Shown here in pieces: positions 28,220-38,000 of a stretch of DNA of 64,000 bases. The notes below the pieces were generated by a model, which saw only the letters and a program-made list of their open reading frames with translations, did no database searches and had not been told where the DNA came from. A program made the position numbers and the translations under genes. The stretch lies in contig NZ_JAHVAP010000003.1 of NCBI RefSeq assembly GCF_024721155.1, positions 558,001 to 622,000 of the forward strand, in the 5' to 3' direction. How positions within the stretch are numbered: position 1 is the stretch's first letter; the number at the start of each line of letters is the position of its first letter. This DNA comes from Mucilaginibacter phenanthrenivorans (GTDB lineage Bacteria > Bacteroidota > Bacteroidia > Sphingobacteriales > Sphingobacteriaceae).

Positions 28220-28522
28220 CTATTTGCCCTGTAAGCTATCAACTTTATTATCAATGTACAAAAAGAGCAACTTACAACGAAATCAGCTCATAAAAAAACT
28301 ACTCACATCTACACATTTCGCATAAATTCAAGACCGGGAGCACTGCCAAAGACCATATTTATCCGGTTCAACGAATCACCAAACATCTATTTTTCATTGA
28401 CTATCAACAAATTAAATTTACGAATGTAGATGTGCGTAGTCAAATTTTCTTCATCATACATCCCAACCGGGTTTCTTTGTATCGGCATAAACTCATTTTG
28501 CATCAACTAAAAAAACAATGCC
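28220..28522. promoter_or_regulatory. Divergent promoter region with a long inverted pair of 16-bp sites
   Basis: actactcacatctaca at 28298-28313 and its inverted copy at 28425-28440 (complement actacgcacatctaca) match at 15 of 16 positions. They lie 111 bp apart, between the LuxR-like regulator and the PAS kinase genes. One site lies 79 bp from the minus-strand start and the other 83 bp from the plus-strand start, an almost symmetric layout typical of a shared operator. Confidence 0.6.
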
Positions 28523-29632
28523 ATGAGCTTGTATTCAACCTATAACATGAAGCACACAATTGAACTTAACGAACCAAATCAAACTTTGGACCAGATGATC
28601 ATGCCTATGATGCTGACCAATGAAGTGAATACACCTGCGTATATCAACCGGGCCTTTCTATCGCAGGTTGGTTATACCTTAAACGAAATCCCGGACCACA
28701 ACAGCTGGCTTATAAAAGCATATCCTAATCCTGATTACCGCGAAAAGGTTATGGAAAATTGGGATGATGCTGCGGCAGCTGCCTCAATCAGCGACGATGC
28801 ATCTGCTCACCTCCTATCTAAAATATGCTGCGCCGATGGGGTGTCCAGGTGGTTTGAAATCCACCACCATACCATAGGTACCAAACATGCAGTCACTTTT
28901 TTGAATGTGGATGAACTGAAAAGACAAACCGAAGATCTTACCGAGGTAGCGCAGCAAAAGGAAACACAACTATGCATTATCGCCCACGATGTAAGAAGCC
29001 CGCTGAGCAGCATCAAACAAATTGTTAGCGGTTACGAAAAAATAAATCTAAGCGAAAACGATGTTGAAGAATTGTTTTTTAGAATGAACAGCCAGGTGGA
29101 TCACGTTTTTAACATCGTTAATTCAATATTGATTCGTAATAGCGACGAACGGGGCCGGTTTATACCACACCACGAGCCTATCAACCTTAAAAGTTTCTTT
29201 TTAAAATATCCAGTGTTTTATAAAGAACGCTTAACGAACCAGGACATCAGCCTGTTCCTGGATTTAAAAGACGATACAACCATTAATTATGATGCGGGTA
29301 TTTTAGACGTGATCTGCCGTAATTTGTTAGACAACGCCATAAAATTCACGGGAAACAATGGAGCAATCCATGTTTCATTCAAAAGGTTGACGGGTTATGC
29401 ACAGCTAATTATAAGCGATACCGGGCCGGGAATGCCCGCCGAACAGGTAGCCCAAATGAACGGCAACCAAGGGAATCGCAAATCTCCCCGAAACGTAACC
29501 GACGGCTTCGGGCTGGGCCTCCTGTTCGCTAAAGAACTTCTTGAAAAATACCACGGACGGTTGTCGGTTAAAAGCGAGACCGGAGTAGGTACTTCATTTA
29601 TAATAGATATCAATGATCATTTCTTAAATTAA
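28523..29632 (+). CDS. Cytoplasmic PAS-domain sensor histidine kinase
   Basis: The 369-residue protein has no membrane helix. It has an N-terminal PAS-like domain (AYINRAFLSQVGYTLNEIPD, CCADGVSRWFEIHHHTIG) and then HisKA with CIIAHDVRSPLSSIKQIV (phospho-acceptor His155). The HATPase domain has DNAIKFTGNNGAI, ISDTGPGMPAEQ and GFGLGLLFAKELLEKYHGRL. A start at 28547 (MKHTIELNE) is also possible. No response regulator is adjacent. The 5' neighbour is a divergent membrane regulator, and a periplasmic coiled-coil gene starts 7 bp downstream, so that pair is an operon. Confidence 0.88.
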   Translation: MSLYSTYNMKHTIELNEPNQTLDQMIMPMMLTNEVNTPAYINRAFLSQVGYTLNEIPDHNSWLIKAYPNPDYREKVMENWDDAAAAASISDDASAHLLSKICCADGVSRWFEIHHHTIGTKHAVTFLNVDELKRQTEDLTEVAQQKETQLCIIAHDVRSPLSSIKQIVSGYEKINLSENDVEELFFRMNSQVDHVFNIVNSILIRNSDERGRFIPHHEPINLKSFFLKYPVFYKERLTNQDISLFLDLKDDTTINYDAGILDVICRNLLDNAIKFTGNNGAIHVSFKRLTGYAQLIISDTGPGMPAEQVAQMNGNQGNRKSPRNVTDGFGLGLLFAKELLEKYHGRLSVKSETGVGTSFIIDINDHFLN

Positions 29633-29639
29633 AAACAAC

Positions 29640-30089
29640 ATGAAAAAGTTAATTTTAATACTGGCTATAGGGCTTTACGCCTCCCAGTCACACGCAAATG
29701 CCTCCTTAACATATAGGAAACCACAAACAGATACTGCTGAAGTTAACAAGCAGGTAAAAAAACTTAGTTCAAAACTGGCGGACCTTAACTCGCAGCTCAG
29801 CGAAACGCGAAACCAGGTCCCCGTTGATTCCATGAAAATGGAAAGTACCCTTGCCCAGTCACATGCGGCACAGGTTAAAAGTAAAAAACGCTCGGAACAG
29901 GCGGTTGATGGCGATATGGGCGATGTAAAGTCGGCTGAAAAGCAGGCCAAAAAGGCCACTAAACAAACCAGTGAAGCCGAGGATGCGGCCAAACAACTGG
30001 AACACGATCGCAAAAAAATAAAAAAACTAATGGAACAGATAGAGAAAACGCAAAAAGAGCTTGATAAGATCCAGGCAAACGGCGCTTAA
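29640..30089 (+). CDS. Secreted coiled-coil protein
   Basis: The 149-residue protein has a signal peptide (MKKLILILAIGLYASQSHA). The mature part is almost all charged, Lys/Glu/Gln-rich helix with coiled-coil character (VNKQVKKLSSKLADLNSQL to the end) and no Cys. It starts 7 bp after the PAS kinase stop. No enzymatic domain is visible. It is probably a periplasmic structural or scavenging protein; the function is unknown. Confidence 0.65.
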   Translation: MKKLILILAIGLYASQSHANASLTYRKPQTDTAEVNKQVKKLSSKLADLNSQLSETRNQVPVDSMKMESTLAQSHAAQVKSKKRSEQAVDGDMGDVKSAEKQAKKATKQTSEAEDAAKQLEHDRKKIKKLMEQIEKTQKELDKIQANGA

Positions 30090-30152
30090 TAAGTTGCTGC
30101 TAACTTGATTACCCTTAGCTACTCATTCATCAGTATCGGCTAGTGAGGTTGG

Positions 30153-30180
30153 GGCCTGACCTTTGGGTTGGGCCTTTTTA
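30153..30180 (+). terminator. Intrinsic terminator after the PAS kinase operon
   Basis: A 9-bp stem GGCCTGACC / GGTTGGGCC (two G-U pairs), loop TTTG, followed directly by TTTTTA. It lies 63 bp after the coiled-coil gene. Confidence 0.7.
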
Positions 30181-30328
30181 TAACGATTACATACCGGGGA
30201 ACAGCGGTGGCTGCTGGATTATGCTTATTCCTCTTTAAAGTGCAACAGGATAAGTGTTAACACCAAAAAGCTAACTGTCTATCTGAAAAAGCCTTCAGCG
30301 CGTCAGATATTTCCAACTAACAAAGAGG

Positions 30329-30424
30329 GGGTTTACAAGGGTTTACATAATTCAATGTAAACCCTTGCTTAAATTACTTAAAATCAACAGCTTGTATAGT
30401 TTTTTCTTAAATAAGTGTAAACCC
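30329..30424 (-). repeat. Cluster of GGGTTTACA motifs with a perfect 13-bp stem-loop
   Basis: gggtttaca occurs at 30329 and 30339 and in reverse at 30356 and 30416. The second and third copies form caagggtttacat / atgtaaacccttg with a 6-nt loop (30336-30367). On the minus strand the hairpin lies 109 bp after the GH106-like stop, so it may end or stabilise the PUL2 transcript. The extra copies are not needed for a terminator. Confidence 0.6.
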
Positions 30425-30475
30425 ACTTTCTTAAAAATACTATTAGCTAGACTTCAGTTTATAAGTGATTCAACA

Positions 30476-33409
30476 CTAGTCAGTCGCCGAATACAGTTTA
30501 ACAGGCCCCAGTAATCCGGATTCAAGCAATGGCGTATTTACATTGAGCATGTCAAAACGGAAGGCGTCATGTGTTTTAGTGATCTTTTTTTCTTTTGGCA
30601 GACTTAGATCATGTACTACACGATTTGCCCATAAATTGATCACATCAACCTGTAATATATTGCCCGTTAGCTTTACCGCATCGGTGATTTCAACGCGCCA
30701 CGGTGCGCACCACAACACCCCAAGCTTCTTCCCGTTTAATCGGACTTCTGCAACATCCTTAACATCTCCCAGGTCAAGAAATATTCTGCCGGCGCGTTTA
30801 GTCAAATCAAAGGTTTTGGTATACGTGGCCGTACCTGAATAATATTTAATGCCTTCTTCTGATCTTTTGGTCCAGCTTATCAATTCAGGAAATTTGGCTT
30901 TAGCCGGGCCGCCCCATTTTGGATCAAATGCCGCATTCCATGGGCCATCCAACTTTCGGATTTCCGCAAGTTTTGGGAAGTTGCTCTCAGATTTCCCTTT
31001 TGCATTTATCGCAACAGGCTTGCGAAAAACGACGAAATAAGAACTAAATGCATCCATCTCCAGCGGTAAGGTTGTACCTGAACCGGCCTGGTGATAGGCA
31101 CTGGCTTTAATGGTTTTACCGGATACCGCATCCCATATTTCGGGTTGTTTCCCTGTCACACGGAAGGTAAAGTCACGGTTTTGATGTTGATTAGTGCGGT
31201 TAATTACGAAATAGATCTCGTCTTCACCACTCGTACGGTGGATATAATCGAATTGGTCCGAATCTTCGGTCTGTCCGGTAAAAGTAAAGTCCTGGGTAAC
31301 GCCGTCAGCAACCAGAATCTCTCTTGGTGTTTTGCCCCAAATTATACGCCCCTTTCCCAAACGGCGTTCGGTACGGATTTTACCGTCAAGATCGCCCCAA
31401 ATTTCAGCGGCTACTTTTCTCACCTCAACATCACAATCCGGGTAGTTTTTCAATTCTGCGGATGCGGCAGGCGGCGGGCCAACAACTGTTGCACCCATCA
31501 TAATTAATTCCCTGATCTTTTTAATCACCGGTAATGACATCGCATTGGACGGGACCGGGGATACCGACAAACCCTGGTAATCGCCAACTTGCTTTGTAAT
31601 TTCCGGTACCGGCGAAACACAATTCTGCAACACCAAAAGTTTATAACTCATGCCATCAGGTAAAATAACACGTCCATTCTTTACGCTCATCCGGGTCAAC
31701 AATACTTCCGGGTTGGCGTAATCGCAGTCATAGCCGGGGCCAAGCGAAGGGATATCATATTTGGGAGGAGCCAACAGCGGTGGCCTTTCACCCAGGTAGA
31801 AACAAACATCGCCTACGAATTTTCCCTGTTGCAGCATAAACTGGCAACGGGAGAGGTACGTAAAAAATGCCGGCGATTGTTCCCACCAGGTAATATTAGG
31901 TGTAAAATGCTGCCCCGCACAAAATTCATATCCAGGCTTGCCATCTGACGGCGGCTGGCAGGTGGCCTGGTGAAGCATAAACCGATTGATTCCCTCGCAA
32001 AATGCGTCATTAGCGTAAGGCTTCAGATCTGACGGCCCAAGGGACCAGTGTGTGGCGTCCTTATCCTGCTCAGTAAATGCTTCTGCCTCTGCCTGCGTCT
32101 TGCCGTACATATGGGCAGCGGTTGCAGTTTGTTTTAAGTTGAGCCGCTCCATCGGGCTTTTATTGTACCCACCCGGTGCATTACGGTTCCCGTTTACCCA
32201 AAACTCTCCCGAAAGGATATCACAATGGCCGAAATTCTTCAATACATCCTGGGGTGGAATGTCGTTCGGCCCCCCGGCTTCATTCCCAACCTTCATCCCG
32301 TTCTCATGGCACAATTCTTCAAAATGGCCGTAATAATTCTCTGCAATACAATCCTGGATAGTACGGTCAAAATCATCACGAAACCTTGATGATACATCTG
32401 CATCAACGACATTGTAGCCGGCCAGGGCGGGCATGTAACTCTTTAAGTCATATCCCCTGAACCTGTTAAACTGGTTAGGAAAATCCTGTGTCCAGGTAAG
32501 CTTTCCACATTCCCAGCTGTCAGACCATAAATAATCCAAATGGCCGCCTGCCTTCTTAGCTTCCTCAATCACAGTTTTACCCAAATGGGCGAAGTAATCG
32601 TCTAATGCTGCCTTGCTTAAATAATCTATCTCGTAGCCTTCTCCGCCTTTAAAAGTATCGCCTTCGGGGTAGGCATGCCATTTACTCCATGGAGCGCCGG
32701 TAAGCGTGTACCCGGTTCGTAAAATCACCCATTTCCCTTCAGGAACGTTCCATTCAAAATGGCCGTCGGCACGCAGCTTGTCTGTTAAATCAACAATGGT
32801 TTTAGGGTCGATTATTTTATTGCTATCCGGCGCCGGGAACGCCTGCACCATAATATCGTGGTAATAGTTATCTACTATCTTAGGTTGAGGCAGCAAGCCC
32901 GAAAATTTAGCACCTCCATCAACCCGCAACTCAGCAGATATTACCTTTTTCATGGCATTATCTTTGGTAACGGATGGCCCCATCATCGTCCACCCTCCGG
33001 CCAGGTTAAATCCCATTTCTATGTGTAATCTTTTAGCTTCCCTAACAGCGTGACGAAAAAGCGCACGCCATTCCTCACCCAGAAACTCCACACCAAAAAG
33101 TGGTTCTTTCCCTGCATATCCTCCTGTACAAATCATGTTAACGCCACTGATTCCTTTAACCTTAAACTGCTCCAGATCCCGTGTAATTCCTTCTTTGGTT
33201 ACCCGGTTGAATTCCCAAAACCAATAAATTCTTGGCTTTGCTGAATCTGGTGGCATATGAAATAAAGTCAACAACGTATCGGTACCTAAAGCATTCTTTT
33301 TAATGCCATTTTTATTTTGCTGCGCCTGGCTGACCTTCGGGGCATTTAAAACAAAAAGTGCCAATAAAAATATCAGGAAGCTCAGTTGGCGAAAAGGCAT
33401 TTTATTCAT
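30476..33409 (-). CDS. Glycoside hydrolase, GH106-like (alpha-L-rhamnosidase type)
   Basis: The 977-residue protein has a signal peptide (FLIFLLALFVLNAPKVSQAQ). GH106-type landmarks include PRIYWFWEFNRVTKEGITRD early in the protein, GFNLAGGWTMMGPSVT, DYLWSDSWECGKLTW and EAEAFTEQDKDATHWS. The C-terminus is a beta-sandwich galactose-binding-like module (RIFLDLGDVKDVAEVRLNGK, LGVLWCAPWRVEIT). The likely reaction is removal of terminal alpha-L-rhamnose from pectic rhamnogalacturonan or a similar glycan; the family call is from pattern memory. It is the only enzyme in PUL2 and lies after susD, beyond a stem-loop. Confidence 0.75.
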   Translation of the reverse strand: MNKMPFRQLSFLIFLLALFVLNAPKVSQAQQNKNGIKKNALGTDTLLTLFHMPPDSAKPRIYWFWEFNRVTKEGITRDLEQFKVKGISGVNMICTGGYAGKEPLFGVEFLGEEWRALFRHAVREAKRLHIEMGFNLAGGWTMMGPSVTKDNAMKKVISAELRVDGGAKFSGLLPQPKIVDNYYHDIMVQAFPAPDSNKIIDPKTIVDLTDKLRADGHFEWNVPEGKWVILRTGYTLTGAPWSKWHAYPEGDTFKGGEGYEIDYLSKAALDDYFAHLGKTVIEEAKKAGGHLDYLWSDSWECGKLTWTQDFPNQFNRFRGYDLKSYMPALAGYNVVDADVSSRFRDDFDRTIQDCIAENYYGHFEELCHENGMKVGNEAGGPNDIPPQDVLKNFGHCDILSGEFWVNGNRNAPGGYNKSPMERLNLKQTATAAHMYGKTQAEAEAFTEQDKDATHWSLGPSDLKPYANDAFCEGINRFMLHQATCQPPSDGKPGYEFCAGQHFTPNITWWEQSPAFFTYLSRCQFMLQQGKFVGDVCFYLGERPPLLAPPKYDIPSLGPGYDCDYANPEVLLTRMSVKNGRVILPDGMSYKLLVLQNCVSPVPEITKQVGDYQGLSVSPVPSNAMSLPVIKKIRELIMMGATVVGPPPAASAELKNYPDCDVEVRKVAAEIWGDLDGKIRTERRLGKGRIIWGKTPREILVADGVTQDFTFTGQTEDSDQFDYIHRTSGEDEIYFVINRTNQHQNRDFTFRVTGKQPEIWDAVSGKTIKASAYHQAGSGTTLPLEMDAFSSYFVVFRKPVAINAKGKSESNFPKLAEIRKLDGPWNAAFDPKWGGPAKAKFPELISWTKRSEEGIKYYSGTATYTKTFDLTKRAGRIFLDLGDVKDVAEVRLNGKKLGVLWCAPWRVEITDAVKLTGNILQVDVINLWANRVVHDLSLPKEKKITKTHDAFRFDMLNVNTPLLESGLLGPVKLYSATD

Positions 33410-33467
33410 AGGCTAAATTTAGTTACAGTTTAAGATATAATTTTAATGTTAGAAAAGTTAGTAACTA

Positions 33468-33503
33468 AAACGGGTAAACAAATTTTCACTTGTTTACCCG
33501 TTT
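33468..33503 (-). repeat. Stem-loop between susD and the GH106-like gene of PUL2
   Basis: aaacgggtaaaca at 33468-33480 pairs perfectly with 33491-33503, with a 10-nt loop. It occupies the 119-bp gap after the SusD stop, the same position as the 20-bp stem-loop in PUL1. Confidence 0.8.
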
Positions 33504-33528
33504 ACGGTGATAGATTTAAGACAAATGA

Positions 33529-35073
33529 TTAGTATCCCGGGTTTTGGGTCAGTTTACTATTTATCTGTATTTCCCGGAACGGAATTGCGTATATCAGCCT
33601 GTCGGCGGTAACGTTAAACGTAATAGGTAACAACCACGGGTTCAGCGCCTTCTCCGTAACCCCTTTTGCGTTCAAAACATCGATAGCAGTGCCATAGCGT
33701 ATAAGGTCGGTCCAGCGATGGTTTTCAAAGGCAAGCTCATGACGCATTTCGTTGGAGACATTTAGCTTGTTAGCTACAGCTACCGCCGGCAAGCCGGCTC
33801 TCGCTCTAACCTGGTTTAAATAGGGCAAGGCCTCACCTGCCTTACCTTCATCAACAAGGCATTCGGCCAGCAATAGCAACGCGCCCGAGTAGCGGTAAAC
33901 GGGCCAGTTGTCGTCCGTGTTATACTCAACCTGGTATGGTGGATGCAGGTACTTTTTTATAAAATAATAGTATCCTAAACCAGGTGTAGGTGTGTAATTA
34001 ACAGGGCTTTTTACGGCTGTAGTTGTAAGCACTTCGTTCGCAACTGTACCTTCAGCAACGGCAATTGAAGCCGGGAGGCGTAAGTCGCCGGATTCGTACG
34101 AGTCTACCAGTTCTTTTGTAGGAACATTCCATCCACCGCTGGCCAGTCCGCCACGGGCATTGGTACCGTGCAAGCCAAGTATGGCTTCAGAATTAGTGGT
34201 TTTGGGTATAAACCGCCAAATAAAATCACTCTGCTGCCCGTCATTACCCGCCTTATATTGAACTTCGAATATCGACTCTGAACTGTTTTTATTTACCGGG
34301 TCGAACACGTCAGCATATTTGGCTAACAGTGCATAATTCATTTTAGTAATATCGGTTAATGCGGCTTCGGCCTTTGCATAATCTTTTGTAGTTTTCGACA
34401 TACACGCATAAGCCAGCAACATTTTCGCCGATCCCTGGGTTGCCCTGCCCGATTGCGGGAAAGTTTTTGGAATAGGTAACAGCGGTATAGCAGTATTCAA
34501 ATCGTTTATAATTTGTGCATAAACCTCATCGGCCGAACTCCTTGGCAAAAACGCGCCGGCCACATCAGTAACTTCCGTCAATTGTAATGGTACGCCGCCG
34601 TAATGCTGCACCAGGTCATAATAGTAAAATGCCCTTAAAAACAAGGCTTCGCCACTTACCTGGTCCTTATCTGCCTGTGTCAGGCTGGATTTAGGCAGTC
34701 GTGATAATACGGTATTTACTGTGGCAATACCTGAATAATCATTCCCATAACGGTTCCCCGGGTTATTTGGCTCCTGGCTCGATATGTTATTATCAATAAA
34801 TTCAGCCATGGCTTCGGCGCTTGTGGATGTACCCCTGTCGGCGGAGTATATGGTAAAAAACGTATTGTCAGACCGCATTTCATCCATGTAAATGCCTGTA
34901 AAGGCTACTCCTCTTAAATTGGTGTAAGCCCCGGTTAATGCCTGGTTGAACTCGGCCGTATTTTTGAAAAACGTTGCGGAGCTTAGTGTTGTTTGCGGAA
35001 CCAGGTCGAGGAAATCCTTTTTACAGGATACCAACCCCATTACCGCCAATAATATATATGATATCTTTTTCAT
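33529..35073 (-). CDS. susD: SusD/RagB-family surface glycan-binding lipoprotein
   Basis: The start at 35073 (MKKISYILLAVMGLVSC) gives a lipoprotein signal ending in CKKD and a 25-bp gap from the SusC stop. Longer frames reach back into susC and lack sense. The protein is about 514 residues. It has SusD landmarks (DFLDLVPQTTLSSATFFKN, GEALFLRAFYYYDLVQHYGG) and a C-terminal part with LLLAECLVDEGKAGEALPYL, NEMRHELAFENHRWTDLIRY and IPFREIQINSKLTQNPGY. It pairs with the SusC just upstream. The substrate is unknown but probably contains rhamnose, given the enzyme downstream. Confidence 0.93.
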   Translation of the reverse strand: MKKISYILLAVMGLVSCKKDFLDLVPQTTLSSATFFKNTAEFNQALTGAYTNLRGVAFTGIYMDEMRSDNTFFTIYSADRGTSTSAEAMAEFIDNNISSQEPNNPGNRYGNDYSGIATVNTVLSRLPKSSLTQADKDQVSGEALFLRAFYYYDLVQHYGGVPLQLTEVTDVAGAFLPRSSADEVYAQIINDLNTAIPLLPIPKTFPQSGRATQGSAKMLLAYACMSKTTKDYAKAEAALTDITKMNYALLAKYADVFDPVNKNSSESIFEVQYKAGNDGQQSDFIWRFIPKTTNSEAILGLHGTNARGGLASGGWNVPTKELVDSYESGDLRLPASIAVAEGTVANEVLTTTAVKSPVNYTPTPGLGYYYFIKKYLHPPYQVEYNTDDNWPVYRYSGALLLLAECLVDEGKAGEALPYLNQVRARAGLPAVAVANKLNVSNEMRHELAFENHRWTDLIRYGTAIDVLNAKGVTEKALNPWLLPITFNVTADRLIYAIPFREIQINSKLTQNPGY

Positions 35074-35098
35074 TTTTTGTTGCTTTAAATAAATTACC

Positions 35099-38000
35099 TT
35101 AAAAACCTGCATTAATACCCAGCGAAAGCACCCTTGGGATTGGGTAGCCGGTAAAATCACGACCCTGGTTTAGCCCGTTTAGCCCCGCAATTCCGGCTTC
35201 GGGATTCATGCCCGGATATTTAGTGAATATAAATGCGTTTTGCGCGCTCACATAAGCCCTGAAGCTTTTAAAATACTTGGTTTTTTTGATCGGTAAGGTG
35301 TAACCGAAGGTTATGTTTTTTACCGCAAGGTACGTTGCCTTAAATACTTGCCTGCTGGTGAAATTGCGGAAATCAGCAGTGGTGCCGCTCCTTGTTCTTG
35401 GGTAAATCCCATCGCCCGGGTCTTGTTCTGATCTCCAGCGGTTAGCAACGCCTTGTCTCACGTTAAACACACCGTCAAGGTTTTCTGTTGATTGAAATGC
35501 ATCGTCGGCAATATCATTTCCTACCGATCCTGCCATAACAATGCTTAAGTCAAGGTTTTTGTACGAAAAACTGTTGGTTATGCCATAAGTAAAAGTAGGG
35601 TTCGGGTTCCCGATCCAGGTTCTGTCATAGCTGTCGATCTTTCCGTCCGGAACGCCGTTAGGTCCGCTAACGTCTTTAAACCGTGCTGTTCCAACCATGG
35701 CTGTTGCGTCATGTGGTTCCGAATCAAACTGCGCCTGGGTCATATACACACCGGTATTTATATACCCGTAAAACAACCCGATTGGATGGCCAACTGCGGT
35801 GCGGTTATCGTCCCAATATTCGCCATAGCCGCCAATTGGTGCATTGTTGGTACCCAACTGCTTAACAATGTTACGATCGAATGAAATATTAAACCCGGTG
35901 TTCCATTTCAAATCACCTGTTAAATTCCGGGTGTTGACAGTGAATTCGTGTCCCCAGAAATCAAACCGGCCAATATTCGAGGTAATGGTTGAAAATCCCG
36001 ATTGTACGGGGATATCAATACCGTATAATAAGCCGTCGGTTTTTTTCTTGTAATAATCATAGGTAAATGAAACCCGGCCGTCAAACAGCTCCAGGTCTAA
36101 GCCAAGGTCATACCCGGTTGTGGTTTCCCAGGTTAGGTTGTTGTTGCCTATTCCGCTCAACACCTTTCCAGGGACTACCTGGTTGCTGAAAACATAATTG
36201 GTGGTATTTACCGATGCTAAGTATGAATAATCGCCGATATTATTGTTACCAACTTTTCCATAGCTGGCCCTTATTTTCAGGAAGTTAATGGCTTTTATAT
36301 TTTTCATAAATGCCTCATCCGATACAACCCAGCCCACGTTAACAGAAGGGAAATTTCCGTATTTGGTATTGTTACCAAATTTCGACGAACCATCCCTTGC
36401 AAAGGCTACCTGTAACAAATATTTTTGATCGTAATTGTAGTTAAATCGCCCTATATACCTCAGGTACGACCATTGGGTAGCCCCAACGTTCCCTATCCGG
36501 GTAGTAGCCGCGTTTATCCACTGGATGTTATCATCAGGAAACTGGCTCCCATCAATGTTACTATTTTCAAAAGAATACTTTTGAGCGGTATAACCTGCCA
36601 GCACATCAAAATTATGTTTACCGCCTATTGTTTTCTTATAGTTTAAGGTGTTTTCACTCAGCCAGGTTACAAAATTACTGGTGTTGTAACTACCAGATGC
36701 CGGGTTTGGCGGCGCGCTTCCCAATCCACCCTGTGCTGTGGAAGGCGTAAACTGCCGGTTGACCGTATTATCGGTATTTACATTTATCGCCGATTTAAAC
36801 TTTAACCCATCGATAATTTTAACTTCGGCCCAGCCGTTTGCCAGTACCCTGGCAGCCTTGCTTTTGTTAACAATTTGCGTTAACACAAGGTAATAGTTGG
36901 GATTAGGAAACATTCCCGGTTGTGAAAATGACAGTGGATAGGAACCATCCGCATTCTTGTAGTTTAACGTTGGATCCATCAAAAACGCGTTCTCAATAAT
37001 GTTACGCCCGTTGTCCAGCCCAGGCACTACCTGGTTGTTGCCATACGACAGCTCTAAGTTTACACCCAGGGTTAACCTGTCCGAAGCGGTGTAAATATTG
37101 TTGCTGCGCGCCGTAAAACGCTCGTCGTATGAATTAAGCATCACACCCTCTTGCTTATTATAGTTAAGGTTTACCACCGATTTTAAATCAGTAGTACCCG
37201 AGGTGATCGCCAGGTTATAATTTTGGCTTACTGCATTTCGCAACAAAATATCGAACCAATTGGTGCCCTTTTGCCCTGCATACTGACTGGGGTTGGCGTA
37301 AACGGCGGGGATTCCCCCTGAATAACCTTCGTACTTTATGGCGTCTTCGTAATATTCCTTTTTATATTCTGCAAATTGCTCGGGATTCATCAGGTCCGGC
37401 TTCCCACGGTCGGGTACCGACTGAACGCCGGTATAGGCACTAAACTCAATGCTTTTTTGGCCTACTTTTGCCTGCTTTGTGGTTACCAATATAACGCCAT
37501 TGGCAGCCCTTGAGCCATATAAGGCGGCCGATGATGCATCCTTCAATACGGTAATGGATTCAATTTCGTCAGGGCTTAAACTCTGCAGCCCGCTTTGCGA
37601 CGGAAATCCATCAATCACAATCAATGGATTATTACCGGCATTAATGGATGCGGCCCCCCTGATCCTAAAACTCATTTCGGCGCCAGGCGTTCCTGAATTT
37701 TCGTTGATTTGTACACCTGCCAGTTTACCCTGCAGTTTTTGCCCGATATTGGCCACCGGCATATCCTTTACCTCCGATATTTTTATCTGGCTTATTGCCC
37801 CGGTGATCTCGCGCTTACTTTGCGTTCCGTAACTTACTACTACCACCTCCTTTAAACCGTTGGAAGATGGCGTGAGACTTACATTTATTACGGTACGCCC
37901 GTTTAACGATACTTCTTTAGGTTCGAAGCCCAGGTAAGAAAACACCAATTTTGCGCCGGTAGTATCAACAAGCTTAAGCGCAAATTCGCCATTTACACTG

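Larger units (their letters stand above)
30090..30475. other. Convergent intergenic region, 386 bp, with two hairpins
   Basis: No gene seen. It lies between the 3' ends of the coiled-coil gene (plus) and the GH106-like gene (minus). It contains a plus-strand terminator at 30153-30180 and a cluster of four GGGTTTACA motifs, two forward and two reverse, including a perfect 13-bp palindrome. Confidence 0.7.

Noticed and set aside
30329..30424. GGGTTTACA copies as a CRISPR-like array
   Set aside because: Copies are 9 bp, in both orientations and unevenly spaced, with no cas genes in the window.
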